Below are positions 8,005-16,743 of a stretch of 64,000 bases of DNA, one piece after another. The translations under genes were made by a program, and so were the position numbers. Location of the stretch: the NCBI RefSeq assembly GCF_016807805.1, contig NZ_CP063362.1, forward strand, positions 558,001-622,000, in the 5' to 3' direction. Under the pieces are notes generated by a model. That model was not told the origin of the DNA. It made no database searches and saw nothing but the letters and a program-made list of their open reading frames with translations. Positions within the stretch are counted from its first letter, which is position 1. The number at the start of each line of letters is the position of its first letter. This DNA is from Xanthobacter dioxanivorans. Lineage in GTDB: Bacteria > Pseudomonadota > Alphaproteobacteria > Rhizobiales > Xanthobacteraceae.

Positions 8005-9237
8005 CTACTTCGCCACCAGAGGGCACTTGCTCTTGGCGATGTCGAGAAAGGCCTCTTCCGCGGGAATGGTGGCGACGAGCTTGTAATAGTCCCACGGGCC
8101 CTTGGATTCGGCTGGCGTCTTCACCTCGAACAGATAGGCCGGGTGGATCTTGCGGCCGTCCGCCCGCACCCGTCCCGCTCCGAATAGCGGATCGTCGGTC
8201 GGCATCTCCTTCATCTTCGCGACGATGGCAGCGCCGTCATGGCTATTTGCGCCCATGGCGTCCAGTGCCTTGAGATAGTGGATGAGGGAGGAGGCGACGC
8301 CCGCCTGGGCCATGGTCGGCATGGCCTTATTGCGGCCACGTGAGGCGAACGCCTTGGAGAACTGGCGGGCGCCGTCGTTCAGGTCCCAGTAGAAGGATTC
8401 GGTGAAGGTGAGGCCCTGCGCGATGGGAAGGCCGAGGGCGTGCACGTCGGTGATGAACATCAAGAGCGGCGAGAGCTTCTGGCCGCCCTGGACGATGCCG
8501 AACTCCTTCGCCTGCTTCACCGAGTTGATGGTGTCGCCGCCGCCGTTGGCAAGGCCGATCACCTTCGCCTTCGACGCTTGGGCGGCGAGCATCAAAGAAG
8601 AATAGTCCTGCAGGTTCGGCGGGTGACGCACGCTGCCCAGCACCTTCCCGCCCAGCGCCGTCACCACCGCCGAGGTGTCGCGCTCGAGCGAGGCGCCGAA
8701 GGCGTAGTCCGCAGCGATGAAGAACCAGGTGTCGCCGCCGGCCTTCGTCATGCCGGAGCCGGTGCCGTGCGCCAGCATGTAGGTGTCGAACGACCAGTGG
8801 ACGGTATTGGGAGTGCAACTGCGGTCGGTGAGGTCGGAGGTGGCTGCGCCGGCATTGAGGAAGACGCGGTTCTTGTCCCGGGTCAGGTTGCTCACCGCCA
8901 GAGCCACGGCCGAGTTGGGCACGTCGACGATCACGTCGACGCCCCCGGTGTCGTACCACTGCCGGGCGATGTTGGAGCCGACGTCCGCCTTGTTCTGGTG
9001 GTCGCTGGAGACGATCTCGATCTTCCAGCCCTTCTGCCGCAGGCCGGACAGCTCCACCGCCATCTCGGCAGCGAGAATGGAGCCCGCACCCGTGATGTCG
9101 GAATAGAGGCTCGACAGGTCGGTCAGGACGCCGATCCTGACCGTCTTGTCCTGCGCTGCTTTGTCCTGGGCTGCCGCCATATCGTTGGGCGTGAGCAAGA
9201 GCGCCGCCGCGACGGCCGCTGCATGGATTGTCTTCAA
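8005..9237 (-). CDS. ABC transporter substrate-binding protein, Liv type (orphan)
   Basis: Periplasmic binding protein of 410 residues with a Sec signal peptide ending near MAAAQ (residue 23) and a mature start TVRIGVLTDLSSLYSD typical of the amino-acid/amide group. The C-terminus carries a KTPAESKGPWDYYKLV motif shared with the paralogue at 30993-32192. A TTG at 9237 is preferred as start: it directly follows GGGAGGAAGG and begins the signal peptide, while the ATG at 9327 would read through a candidate operator at 9295-9309. No permease or ATPase adjoins it, so it may feed the Liv transporter at 1-5.7 kb. Ligand unknown. Confidence 0.87.
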   Translation of the reverse strand: MKTIHAAAVAAALLLTPNDMAAAQDKAAQDKTVRIGVLTDLSSLYSDITGAGSILAAEMAVELSGLRQKGWKIEIVSSDHQNKADVGSNIARQWYDTGGVDVIVDVPNSAVALAVSNLTRDKNRVFLNAGAATSDLTDRSCTPNTVHWSFDTYMLAHGTGSGMTKAGGDTWFFIAADYAFGASLERDTSAVVTALGGKVLGSVRHPPNLQDYSSLMLAAQASKAKVIGLANGGGDTINSVKQAKEFGIVQGGQKLSPLLMFITDVHALGLPIAQGLTFTESFYWDLNDGARQFSKAFASRGRNKAMPTMAQAGVASSLIHYLKALDAMGANSHDGAAIVAKMKEMPTDDPLFGAGRVRADGRKIHPAYLFEVKTPAESKGPWDYYKLVATIPAEEAFLDIAKSKCPLVAK

Positions 9238-9294
9238 GCCTTCCTCCCGTACGATGGCTGGCTCCCGATGGGGCCGGCCTCTTATAGAGAGAAA

Positions 9295-9309
9295 ATGAAT
9301 TAAATTCAT
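9295..9309. promoter_or_regulatory. Candidate TetR operator (ATGAATTAAATTCAT)
   Basis: Perfect palindrome around one central base; with flanks it extends to AATGAATTAAATTCATT (9294-9310). It lies 58 bp upstream of the orphan binding-protein start and matches ATGAA-N5-TTCAT at 5848. This is the strongest of the four sites. Confidence 0.6.
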
Positions 9310-9447
9310 TATTGCGTCAACGTGCACGGCGAGCTGAATTGGCGAGCGGATTATGCCAATAACCGCCTTGTTTGGATGCCCAGCTATGGATCAGATCAAA
9401 CTTTTTTGATGGAGGCTCTGGACTTTCCCGGCCATCGACTGCAATAA

Positions 9448-9462
9448 ATGAATAAACCTCAT
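9448..9462. promoter_or_regulatory. Candidate TetR operator (ATGAATAAACCTCAT)
   Basis: 15-bp imperfect dyad, one mismatch from ATGAA-N5-TTCAT, 61 bp upstream of the CaiC-like ligase start. It belongs to the set of four related sites found in the two divergent promoter regions. Confidence 0.45.
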
Positions 9463-9522
9463 CAATAGGTTCCGCCCGGCCATTGGCTTGAGAAGCGGGC
9501 AGCAGGAAGGAGGAGGCGTCGC

Positions 9523-11160
9523 ATGATCGAAGTCAGCGACACGTCGACCATCGGGGCGGCATTCGAGGCCGCGGCGCGCACCTTTGCGGAGCGCCCGTTC
9601 CTGGCGGTGCCGCGCGGGGCGCACCGCCCCTACCACCGTGACGGCTACGAGATCAGCTATGCCGACGCCGCGCGCGCGGTCGGCGCCCTGCGCGAAGCCT
9701 ATGGCAGGGCGGGGTTCGGGCATGGGCACCGCGTCGCCATGCTGCTCGACAATCGCCCGGAGCACCTGCTGCACAAGCTGGCGCTTGCCGGCCTCGGCAT
9801 CTGCTGCGTGCCGGTCAATCCGGACTATCGGCCCAATGAGCTCGCCTACCTGATCGATCATGCGGAGGTCGACCTTGCCATCGTGGCGCCGGAGCGTCGG
9901 GAGCAGCTCGATGCCGGTCTCGCCGTCGCGACGGCGAAGCCTCCGGTCGTTCCGTTCGACGCGCTGGAGCTTCTGCCGGCGCCGGCCCGACCGCGCCGCG
10001 CGGACCCGGTCACCGGCGCAAGCGCGGCGAGCATCCTCTATACGTCCGGCACCACCGGCCGCCCCAAGGGATGCATCCTTTCCCACGGCTACGAGCTGGA
10101 GGCCGGCGCCTGGTATGCGACGCGCGGGCAGTTGGCGCGCGTCTCGCCCGACGGCGAGCGCATCTACAACCCCCTGCCGCTCTACCATGTGAACTCGTCC
10201 GTCCTCTCCTTCTTCTGCGCCATGCTGACGGGCGGCTGCCAGATCCAGTCGGACCGCTTCCACCCCGATCGCTGGTGGACCGAGGTGCGCGAGACCCGCG
10301 CCACCATCGTGCACTATCTGGGCGTGGTGGTTCCCATGCTGCTGGCGCGACCGGAGAGCCCGCAGGACCGTAGCCATTCGGTGCGATTCGGGCTGGGCGC
10401 CGGCGTAGAGCCACCGCTGCATGCGGCGTTCGAGGCGCGCTTCGGCTTCCCACTTGTCGAGGTCTGGGGCATGACGGAGATGGTGCGCGTCCTGCTCGAC
10501 AATGAGGAGGGACGCCCCGCCGGCACCCGGTGCTTCGGCCATCCGGTGCCCGGCATCGACGTGCGCGTGGTCGATGACCGCGACGAGGAGGTGCCGACGG
10601 GCGTGCCGGGCGAGCTTGTGGTCCGCCATTCGGCGCAGACGCCGCGTCGTGGCTTCTTCTCCGGCTATCTGAAGAGCGATGAGGCCACCGCGGAGGCCTG
10701 GCGCAACGGCTGGTTCCATACCGGCGACGTGGTGCGGCAGGATGCGGCCGGCGGGCTTTATTTCGTGGATCGGAAGAAGAACATCATCCGTCGTTCCGGG
10801 GAGAACATCGCCGCTGCGGAGATTGAGGCAGTTCTCTTGGCCCATCCGGGGGTCGCGCAGGTGGCGGTCCTCGCCGCGCCCGATCCGATCCGGGAAGAAG
10901 AGGTCTTTGCCTGCATCGTCCTGAAGAACGAGACCGATCGCCCGGCCATGGCGGAAGAGCTGTTCGCCTATTGCTGCGGCGAGCTCGCCTACTACAAGGC
11001 GCCGGGCTGGATCTATTTCCTCGACCGGCTGCCCACCACCGGAACCCAGAAGATCCAGAAGCACCAGATCTTCCCCGATGGCGTGCCGCCCTTCGACAGT
11101 CCGGATGTGTTCGACATGCGCGGCCGCAAGAAGCGGACGCCCCTGCATGCTGCGAGGTAG
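9523..11160 (+). CDS. Acyl-CoA ligase, CaiC-like AMP-binding enzyme
   Basis: A 545-residue AMP-forming ligase of the crotonobetaine/carnitine-CoA ligase-like group. The P-loop (LYTSGTTGRPKG) is at about residues 172-183, the VWGMTEM adenylate motif near 318, GWFHTGDVV near 398 and the RRSGENIAAAEIE hinge near 425. The catalytic lysine region TGTQKIQKHQ is present near the C-terminus, so the enzyme looks complete. An AGGAAGGAGGAGG ribosome site precedes the ATG. It is followed four bases later by the MaoC/enoyl-CoA hydratase fusion, implying a two-gene operon for activating an acid and hydrating its enoyl-CoA. Confidence 0.9.
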   Translation: MIEVSDTSTIGAAFEAAARTFAERPFLAVPRGAHRPYHRDGYEISYADAARAVGALREAYGRAGFGHGHRVAMLLDNRPEHLLHKLALAGLGICCVPVNPDYRPNELAYLIDHAEVDLAIVAPERREQLDAGLAVATAKPPVVPFDALELLPAPARPRRADPVTGASAASILYTSGTTGRPKGCILSHGYELEAGAWYATRGQLARVSPDGERIYNPLPLYHVNSSVLSFFCAMLTGGCQIQSDRFHPDRWWTEVRETRATIVHYLGVVVPMLLARPESPQDRSHSVRFGLGAGVEPPLHAAFEARFGFPLVEVWGMTEMVRVLLDNEEGRPAGTRCFGHPVPGIDVRVVDDRDEEVPTGVPGELVVRHSAQTPRRGFFSGYLKSDEATAEAWRNGWFHTGDVVRQDAAGGLYFVDRKKNIIRRSGENIAAAEIEAVLLAHPGVAQVAVLAAPDPIREEEVFACIVLKNETDRPAMAEELFAYCCGELAYYKAPGWIYFLDRLPTTGTQKIQKHQIFPDGVPPFDSPDVFDMRGRKKRTPLHAAR

Positions 11161-11163
11161 GTC

Positions 11164-12627
11164 ATGGGGCGCCACTACGAGGATTTCGAAACCGGCGAGA
11201 TCATAGAGACGCCGCGGCGGACCATCGTCGACGCCGACATCTTCGCCTTTGCCGGCCTCACCTCTGACTTCAACCCGTTGCACACCGACGACGTGTTCGC
11301 GGCGGAGAGCGATTTCGGCGGACGCATCGCCCATGGCCCCATGCTGATCGGCATGGCCTTCGGCTTCGGCGCCCGGGCGGGGCTGTTCGACGGGACCGTC
11401 CTCGGGCTTCTCGCGCTGGAGTGGACCTTCGCGGCTCCGGTGCGGCCGTCGGATACCATCGGCGCCCGCATCAGCGTGCTCGGCAAGCGGGCCACCCGCA
11501 AGCCCGACCGTGGCGTGGTCGATTTCCAGTTTGATCTGGTCAATCAGGACGGCACAGCCGTCCAGTCGGGTCGCGCCAAGATCCTGATGAAGGCGCGCAG
11601 CGTGCTGGCGTGCCCACTGGAGGCTCAGGAGGCTCTGCTCTCCCTCGCCGCGGTGAAGCGGTCGGGAGCGCCGGTGGTCGCGACCGACGGCGCATCGCTC
11701 TGGGATTTCGGGGATGGCGTAGGATGCTTCGAGATTCACACGAAGATGAACGCCTTCGACGACAGTGTCCTCGACGCGCTCGAGCAGGCGCTGGAAATTG
11801 GCCCGAGGACCTTTCGGGCCTTGGTGATCGGCAACGAGGATCCAAGGACGTTTTCTGCGGGTGGCAATCTTCGTGTCCTGCTTGGCGCCATCGAAGCGAG
11901 CGACCTCGCTGGGTTCGAGGCCTTCATTGCGCGCGGGCAGACCGCGTTCAGCACCATCCGGCGCAGTCCGATCCCCGTGGTGGGCGCGGCTTTTGGCTTC
12001 GCGCTCGGAGGCGGCTGCGAAATTCTCTTGCACTGCGATGCGATCGTCGCTCATGCCGAACTGAAGGCCGGACTTCCAGAGACCAGGGTCGGCCTCCTGC
12101 CGGGGTGGGGCGGCTGCACGCAACTGCTGCTGCGCCATGCCGACAGGCAGGGCTCCGACGATGAGCCATTCCGGATTGTCGAGGGCGCGTTCGAGAGTCT
12201 CATGTCGGGAGGCATCTCGACCTCGGCGGAGGACGCGCGTGACCTGCTCATCTTGCGTGCCGCGGACCCGATCGTGCCCCAGCGCGAGAGGCTGCTCGGT
12301 AAAGCCAAGGAACGGGCTCTTGGGTTGGCCAATACGGGATATGCCGCACCGGGTCCACGCACCCTGGCCTTGGGTGGTGCCGCCAGCAGGTCACGGCTGC
12401 TGGAAATGGCGCGCGAGGGCCGCCTCGCGGGCGACCTGACCGAAACCGACGAAGTGATTGCGGGTCACCTTGCCACCGTGCTTACGGCGGACGCAGCCGA
12501 GCAGCCCGCAAGTGAGGACCTTCTCATGCGGCTCGAACGGGAGGCCCTTAGGGATCTCGCACGAACAACCGCCACACGGGCGCGTATCGCGCACATGCTG
12601 GCCAGTGGCGTGCCCTTGCGCAACTGA
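11164..12627 (+). CDS. MaoC hydratase fused to the C-terminal enoyl-CoA hydratase half of a FadN-type protein
   Basis: A 487-residue two-domain protein. Residues 1 to about 145 form a MaoC-like (R)-hydratase with the active-site pattern SDFNPLHTD near residues 37-45. From about residue 165 the sequence resembles the C-terminal crotonase half of FadN-like 3-hydroxyacyl-CoA dehydrogenases: ASLWDFGDGV, then FEIHTKMNA, an oxyanion-type FSAGGNL, the crotonase LGGGCEILLHCD and PETRVGLLPGWGG, and a terminal MLASGVPLRN matching the family end. The NAD-binding dehydrogenase half is missing and a MaoC domain takes its place. It could be a natural bifunctional hydratase or a recombination product. An IS3 remnant lies about 0.3 kb downstream. 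Confidence 0.82.
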   Translation: MGRHYEDFETGEIIETPRRTIVDADIFAFAGLTSDFNPLHTDDVFAAESDFGGRIAHGPMLIGMAFGFGARAGLFDGTVLGLLALEWTFAAPVRPSDTIGARISVLGKRATRKPDRGVVDFQFDLVNQDGTAVQSGRAKILMKARSVLACPLEAQEALLSLAAVKRSGAPVVATDGASLWDFGDGVGCFEIHTKMNAFDDSVLDALEQALEIGPRTFRALVIGNEDPRTFSAGGNLRVLLGAIEASDLAGFEAFIARGQTAFSTIRRSPIPVVGAAFGFALGGGCEILLHCDAIVAHAELKAGLPETRVGLLPGWGGCTQLLLRHADRQGSDDEPFRIVEGAFESLMSGGISTSAEDARDLLILRAADPIVPQRERLLGKAKERALGLANTGYAAPGPRTLALGGAASRSRLLEMAREGRLAGDLTETDEVIAGHLATVLTADAAEQPASEDLLMRLEREALRDLARTTATRARIAHMLASGVPLRN

Positions 12628-12852
12628 AGGTGGGATCCTTGTTCGTCAGCTCGCACAGTCGCGGGCCAAGTGTGTTCGTTTCGGGCTCTTGTAGCTGCTC
12701 GTGGACGCCGGGCCCTCGAACGTGATGAGTGGCGGCGGCGCGAGAACGATCGCCCAGCGAGGCTGCCACCGACCCGTAGACCTGTTCGAGGTGTGGAGGG
12801 CATGGGCCACCATCGAGCGGGGACGACCCCGCAAGGAATAGATCAACACCGG
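12628..12852. other. Intergenic stretch, no gene recognised
   Basis: About 225 bases between the MaoC fusion and an IS3-family remnant. Open frames exist on both strands but none resembles a known protein or has a convincing ribosome site. It may be remnant DNA left by insertion-element activity. Confidence 0.5.
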
Positions 12853-12916
12853 TGACGTTGCCCCTCCTGGCTGATCCAGTTTGAAGTCTGTTCTGGCCCA
12901 TCGGGAGGACCAGGAC

Positions 12917-13085
12917 ATGAGGCGCAGCCTGTTCACGGAAGAGCAGATCATCGGGATCCTGAAGGAGCACGAGGCCGGGGTGCCGGTCTTCGACCTGTGC
13001 CGCAAGCACGGGGTCAGTGACGCGAGCATCTACAAGAGGAAGGCCCATTTCGGCGGGATGGAGGTGTCTGAGGCCATCCGCCAAC
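12917..13085 (+). pseudogene. IS3-family transposase OrfA, truncated remnant
   Basis: Begins MRRSLFTEEQIIGILKE, the N-terminal helix-turn-helix of OrfA proteins of IS3-family elements (IS407-like group), continuing through LCRKHGVSDASIYKRK and GGMEVSEA. It then degenerates: the leucine-zipper tail and all of OrfB (the DDE domain) are missing, and the frame runs into the 3' end of the LysR gene on the other strand. The TGACGTTGCCCC sequence at 12853 is a candidate left terminal repeat. It is non-functional by itself and marks the left edge of the accessory-looking region. Confidence 0.85.
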
Positions 13086-13133
13086 TCCGAACATTCGAAC
13101 ACGACGCGAAGCGGACGGTCGTAGCTTGCCGAG

Positions 13134-14051
13134 CTAGGCCCGATACCGATCCAATTGCTTGCCGACACCCGTCTGCTGGGCGATCTCTACGAAAGCACGC
13201 ACCGCCGGCATCAGGGGCTCGCGTTCGTGGATTACGATACCAATCGTGGCGGTCTCCGAGGGATTAACAATGGGAATTGACCGAATGGAGACCCAGTCCC
13301 CCAGCAGATAGAAATATGAGTGGGGCACGACGGTCAGCCAGTTGCCCGTTCGCATATGGGCAAACAGGCCGAGGCTGCAGTTTGTTTCAATGACGGCCTG
13401 GGGCACGATTCCGACGCTCTCGAGGATGCGATCGATGATGATCCGGTTATGCAAATGCGGGCTGAGCAGACACAAGGGCAGCATCCCGACTTCCTTCCAG
13501 TCGATCGACTTTCGTGCGCTCAGGGGGTGGTCCCTGGGAACGAGCAAATAATAGGCTTCTTCATACAATGCGTAAGGGCGAAGCCCGCCGAGCGTCAGCC
13601 CGTCCAGGTAAGTAACTCCGATGTCGTACTCGAACTCCTTCAATCCCCGTTCGATTTCCGGCATCGTTTTGCAAAGGACCGAAAGCTTGACGCCGGGATA
13701 CTTCGCCGCAAATGGTGCAGTGAGCAGCGACGTGATCGTCATCGCGACCGGCGACAGGGCAATGCGGAGCGTGCCCGTCAGGTGCGCATCGGGATCCTCC
13801 CAATTGGTGTTCAGCAGCCTGTCGTGATCGGCGATGAACTGACGCGCGAGAGCGAGGACGGCCTCGCCTTCCCGGGTGAAGCCATGGAATCCCCCCTGGT
13901 GACGCTGGACGATCGGCACCCCGAAATGCCGTTCGAACTGCCGGAGCGCCTGGGACAGCGCAGACTGGCTGATCCCCAGAGATGCAGCGGCGCGACCGAA
14001 ATGCCGCTCCTTGGCCAAGGCGACCAAATAGCGAAATTGGTTGATCTGCAA
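13134..14051 (-). CDS. LysR-family transcriptional regulator
   Basis: A 305-residue LTTR. The winged helix-turn-helix covers about residues 1-60 (FGRAAASLGISQSALSQALR), followed by a co-inducer domain starting near GTLRIALSPVAMTI. A TTG start at 14051 is preferred: it follows GGAGAAGATA and gives the usual LTTR length and N-terminus; an ATG at 14111 would add 20 residues. It is the last gene of the minus-strand nitrilase/transporter run, 93 bp after the permease, an unusual operon position for a LysR gene that would normally be divergent. It probably regulates that cluster. Confidence 0.88.
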   Translation of the reverse strand: MQINQFRYLVALAKERHFGRAAASLGISQSALSQALRQFERHFGVPIVQRHQGGFHGFTREGEAVLALARQFIADHDRLLNTNWEDPDAHLTGTLRIALSPVAMTITSLLTAPFAAKYPGVKLSVLCKTMPEIERGLKEFEYDIGVTYLDGLTLGGLRPYALYEEAYYLLVPRDHPLSARKSIDWKEVGMLPLCLLSPHLHNRIIIDRILESVGIVPQAVIETNCSLGLFAHMRTGNWLTVVPHSYFYLLGDWVSIRSIPIVNPSETATIGIVIHEREPLMPAVRAFVEIAQQTGVGKQLDRYRA

Positions 14052-14144
14052 TATCTTCTCCGGGCGCCTATCGAGCTGTTCAAGATCCTTGCAGCATTTC
14101 GCCGCGAACACCCGGCGAAATTCAGGAGACCTGTCGGTCTTACT

Positions 14145-14954
14145 CTATTTCCCGCTCTGCTGCGCGCGATACCACGGAAACAGCCAGTACAGCAGCGCCA
14201 TGAAGAGCGTATCGGCGATGAAACCGAGAATGGCAAGCACCACGATGCCAACGAAAATGTTGTCCACGCGGAAGGACAGCGCCGAATTCTGGATGAAATA
14301 GCCAAGGCCCGCGATGGCGCCGGCGAGCTCGGCAGCGACGAGGACGGTAAAGGAGATGGACAATGCCACCCGCAGGCCGGAGAAGATTGGCGCGAGGGCG
14401 GCGGGAATAACGACCCGCAGCAGCAGCGTTCCCCGCTTGGCGCCGAGGCTCTGCCCGGCGCGGACGAACAGCGGATTCACCCCCTTCACGCCGAGCAGGG
14501 TGTTGATCCACACCGGGAAGAACGTGGCCCAGGCGATGAGGAACACTTTTGCCCCCTCGTTGATGCCGAACCAAAAGATGATCAAGGGAACAAGGGCGAG
14601 CGGCGGAATAGCCCGCGCCATCTGCAGAACCGGGCCGACGAACCACTCCATGAAGGCAATTCTGCCGAGGATTACTCCGAGCGCGATGCCGAGCGCGGAG
14701 CCCACGGCGTATCCGAGCGCCATCCTCAGGATGCTGGCCTGGATGTGCTGCGCCAGTTCACCTGTCTCGTAGATCGCGGCTGCGGAGTGAAACACCTCGA
14801 GCGGAGAAGGCAGCATTATGCGATCGACAAGGCCGCTCGCCGCCGCAAGATGCCAGAGGAGGAAGAACGAGAAGATGCCCAGCGCGCTGACGGCAAGCCG
14901 ACGGGCGGTCCCGCTCCCGCCCGCCAGCCTGACATCGCTTCTAGGAAGCCGCAT
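14145..14954 (-). CDS. ABC transporter permease, SsuC/TauC/NrtB family
   Basis: Inner-membrane permease of 269 residues from the nitrate/sulfonate/taurine-type importer family. About six hydrophobic segments are visible, and the EAA-like coupling loop (AGQSLGAKRGTLLLRVVIP) lies near residues 160-180. The ATG at 14954 overlaps the end of the ATPase gene by 14 bp, consistent with coupling; the longer upstream frame is less likely. With the ATPase and the binding-protein gene upstream it forms a complete importer set. The substrate is unknown; the nitrilase in the same run suggests an organic nitrogen compound. Confidence 0.9.
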   Translation of the reverse strand: MRLPRSDVRLAGGSGTARRLAVSALGIFSFFLLWHLAAASGLVDRIMLPSPLEVFHSAAAIYETGELAQHIQASILRMALGYAVGSALGIALGVILGRIAFMEWFVGPVLQMARAIPPLALVPLIIFWFGINEGAKVFLIAWATFFPVWINTLLGVKGVNPLFVRAGQSLGAKRGTLLLRVVIPAALAPIFSGLRVALSISFTVLVAAELAGAIAGLGYFIQNSALSFRVDNIFVGIVVLAILGFIADTLFMALLYWLFPWYRAQQSGK

Positions 14955-15726
14955 GGCCGATGTCAGCCTCGAAAGCATCGTAAAGGCGGGCGAATTCGAG
15001 GGAAGTACGGACACGCGGCTTCTCCAGATCGATCAGGACGTCGCGCACGACCCGCCCGGGATTGGGCGACATAACCAGTACGCGATCGGCCAGCCGGATG
15101 GCTTCGTCTATGTTGTGGGTCACGAACAGGATGGTCGGCTGCTCCAGTTCGTGGATGCGGATGAGCTCGCCCTGCAGGTGGTTCCGCGTCATGGCGTCGA
15201 GGGCGGCGAAGGGCTCGTCCATCAACAACACCTTCGGACCCGCGGCCAGCGCCCGGGCGATCGCGACGCGCTGCTTCATGCCGCCCGAAAGCTCGTTGGG
15301 GTAGCGGTCGGCGATATGGCCGAGATTGACCATGTCGAGATAGTGGCCCGCGCGTTCCCGCCGCTCCTTGGCGGGAAGCCCCGCGATCGATGGCCCGAAC
15401 TCGATGTTTCCCTGGATGGTGAGCCAGGGAAACAGCGAATAGTCTTGAAACACCATGCCCCGGTCGGGCCCCGGCCCGTCGATGACCTGTCCGTTCACGA
15501 AGATGTATCCGTCAGACGGCGATAGGAAGCCGGCGATCAGGTTGAGAAGGGTCGTCTTTCCGCATCCACTCGGCCCGAGCAGGCAGACGAACTGGCCCTT
15601 CGGGATGCTCAACTTGACACTACGCAATGCGAGATGAGCGGGATCGAAGGAGAATGAGATAGAGTCAATCTGGATGAAGCTGGCACTGCCGTCCGCTCGG
15701 CCCGGCACCGGTCGATGCGCGGTCAT
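14941..15726 (-). CDS. ABC transporter ATP-binding protein, SsuB/TauB/NrtD family
   Basis: A 261-residue ABC ATPase. Walker A (GPSGCGKTT) is near residue 53, the Q-loop follows (VFQDYSLFPW), the signature LSGGMKQRVAIARAL is intact, Walker B (VLLMDEPFAALD) follows, and the switch histidine is in FVTHNIDEA. The family is nitrate/sulfonate/taurine-type importers. The start codon overlaps the stop of the binding-protein gene (ATGA) and the stop overlaps the permease start, so the three are one transcriptional unit. Confidence 0.93.
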   Translation of the reverse strand: MTAHRPVPGRADGSASFIQIDSISFSFDPAHLALRSVKLSIPKGQFVCLLGPSGCGKTTLLNLIAGFLSPSDGYIFVNGQVIDGPGPDRGMVFQDYSLFPWLTIQGNIEFGPSIAGLPAKERRERAGHYLDMVNLGHIADRYPNELSGGMKQRVAIARALAAGPKVLLMDEPFAALDAMTRNHLQGELIRIHELEQPTILFVTHNIDEAIRLADRVLVMSPNPGRVVRDVLIDLEKPRVRTSLEFARLYDAFEADIGHAAS

Positions 15727-16684
15727 GAGCCCCTCGCATCCGCCAGCAGGGTGGCGTCCAGATAGTCCTCATAGTCAGGCATGGTCGCGTCGGGACGCAC
15801 GATGCCTTCGGCCATGGCCCATTTCGCCTCCTCCGTCATGAGGCGCTTCATGGTCGGGACGTCGTTGGTCAGGCCGATCTGCATGCGGGTGATGGCGTCG
15901 GCGGCGATCTGCGGATCCATCTGGGAATATCTGGCGCCGATGCTGATCGCGTCCGCGGGATTGGCCTTGATGTAGTCGCACGCTTCGCCGAGCGCACGCA
16001 GTGCGTTGACGAGGACGGGGCGTTGCTTCGCGATGGCCGTGTTGCCAGCGATCAGCGATGCATGGATCGCGTTGAGGCCCGGTTCGGCGAGGCGGTGGAA
16101 GCGCTCTCCCGGAAGCCGGACGGCCTGGGTCAGGAACGGCTCCTGCCAGACGAAGCCGTCAATGGCGCCGCCGTTCAGCGCCGAGATCATCTCCGGCGGG
16201 CCGAGGCGCACGATGGAGAGGTCCGAAGGCTTGAGGCCATGCTTCTTCAGCAGCAACGAGAAGTAGTAATGCGAGGGATTGGCCTGTACAATGGCGATCT
16301 TCTTTCCCTTCAAGTCTCCAGGCGACTTGATGGCCTTCACGGCGGCCAGCTCCATGTTCTCGACCCTGTTGAACGAGGCGAGGATCTTGGCCGGGCTCTT
16401 GTTGAATGCACCGATGGCCATCGACAGGTCGGTAGAGACGCCGCAATCGCCCCCCCCGCTGCCACCGCGATCAGCGTGGCCGTGCCGTGCGGCGACGGCA
16501 CCACGACCGGATTGATGCCCCGCGCCTGCCAGAGCTTCTTCTCGTAGGCCACGTAGAAGGGGAGCCACGCGATCGGGGTGTCGTGGGCGATGCGCAAGGT
16601 CGCCGCGTCCTGCGCCCGTGCCAGGCCGGGTGTCATGAGCGCCAGCATCATTCCGCTGAACAGGCGCCGGTTCATCTCAGTCAT
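15723..16684 (-). pseudogene. ABC transporter substrate-binding protein, SsuA/NMT1-like, frameshifted at a G8 tract
   Basis: The N-terminal part starts at the ATG at 16684 (MTEMNRRLFSGMMLALM, signal peptide ending near ARAQD) and reads to AVAAGG. The rest (DCGVSTDLSMAIGAFNKSP onward to 15723) is in a different frame. The switch occurs at a run of eight G on the coding strand (16450-16457); one more G, or two fewer, restores a single frame of about 320 codons of normal length for NMT1/SsuA-like binding proteins. The downstream half retains a good fold pattern with no other stop, so damage is recent, a sequencing error or slippage. It would deliver substrate to the importer encoded next. Confidence 0.82.
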
Positions 16685-16743
16685 CCCGTCATCCTCTCGT
16701 GGTACGCGCGGGAGACGTGCCGCTCCCGGCTCTTTCGATTGCG

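Noticed and set aside
12548..13168. 206-codon minus-strand frame across the IS remnant
   Set aside because: Antisense to the OrfA remnant and to the end of the hydratase fusion gene, with no family match.
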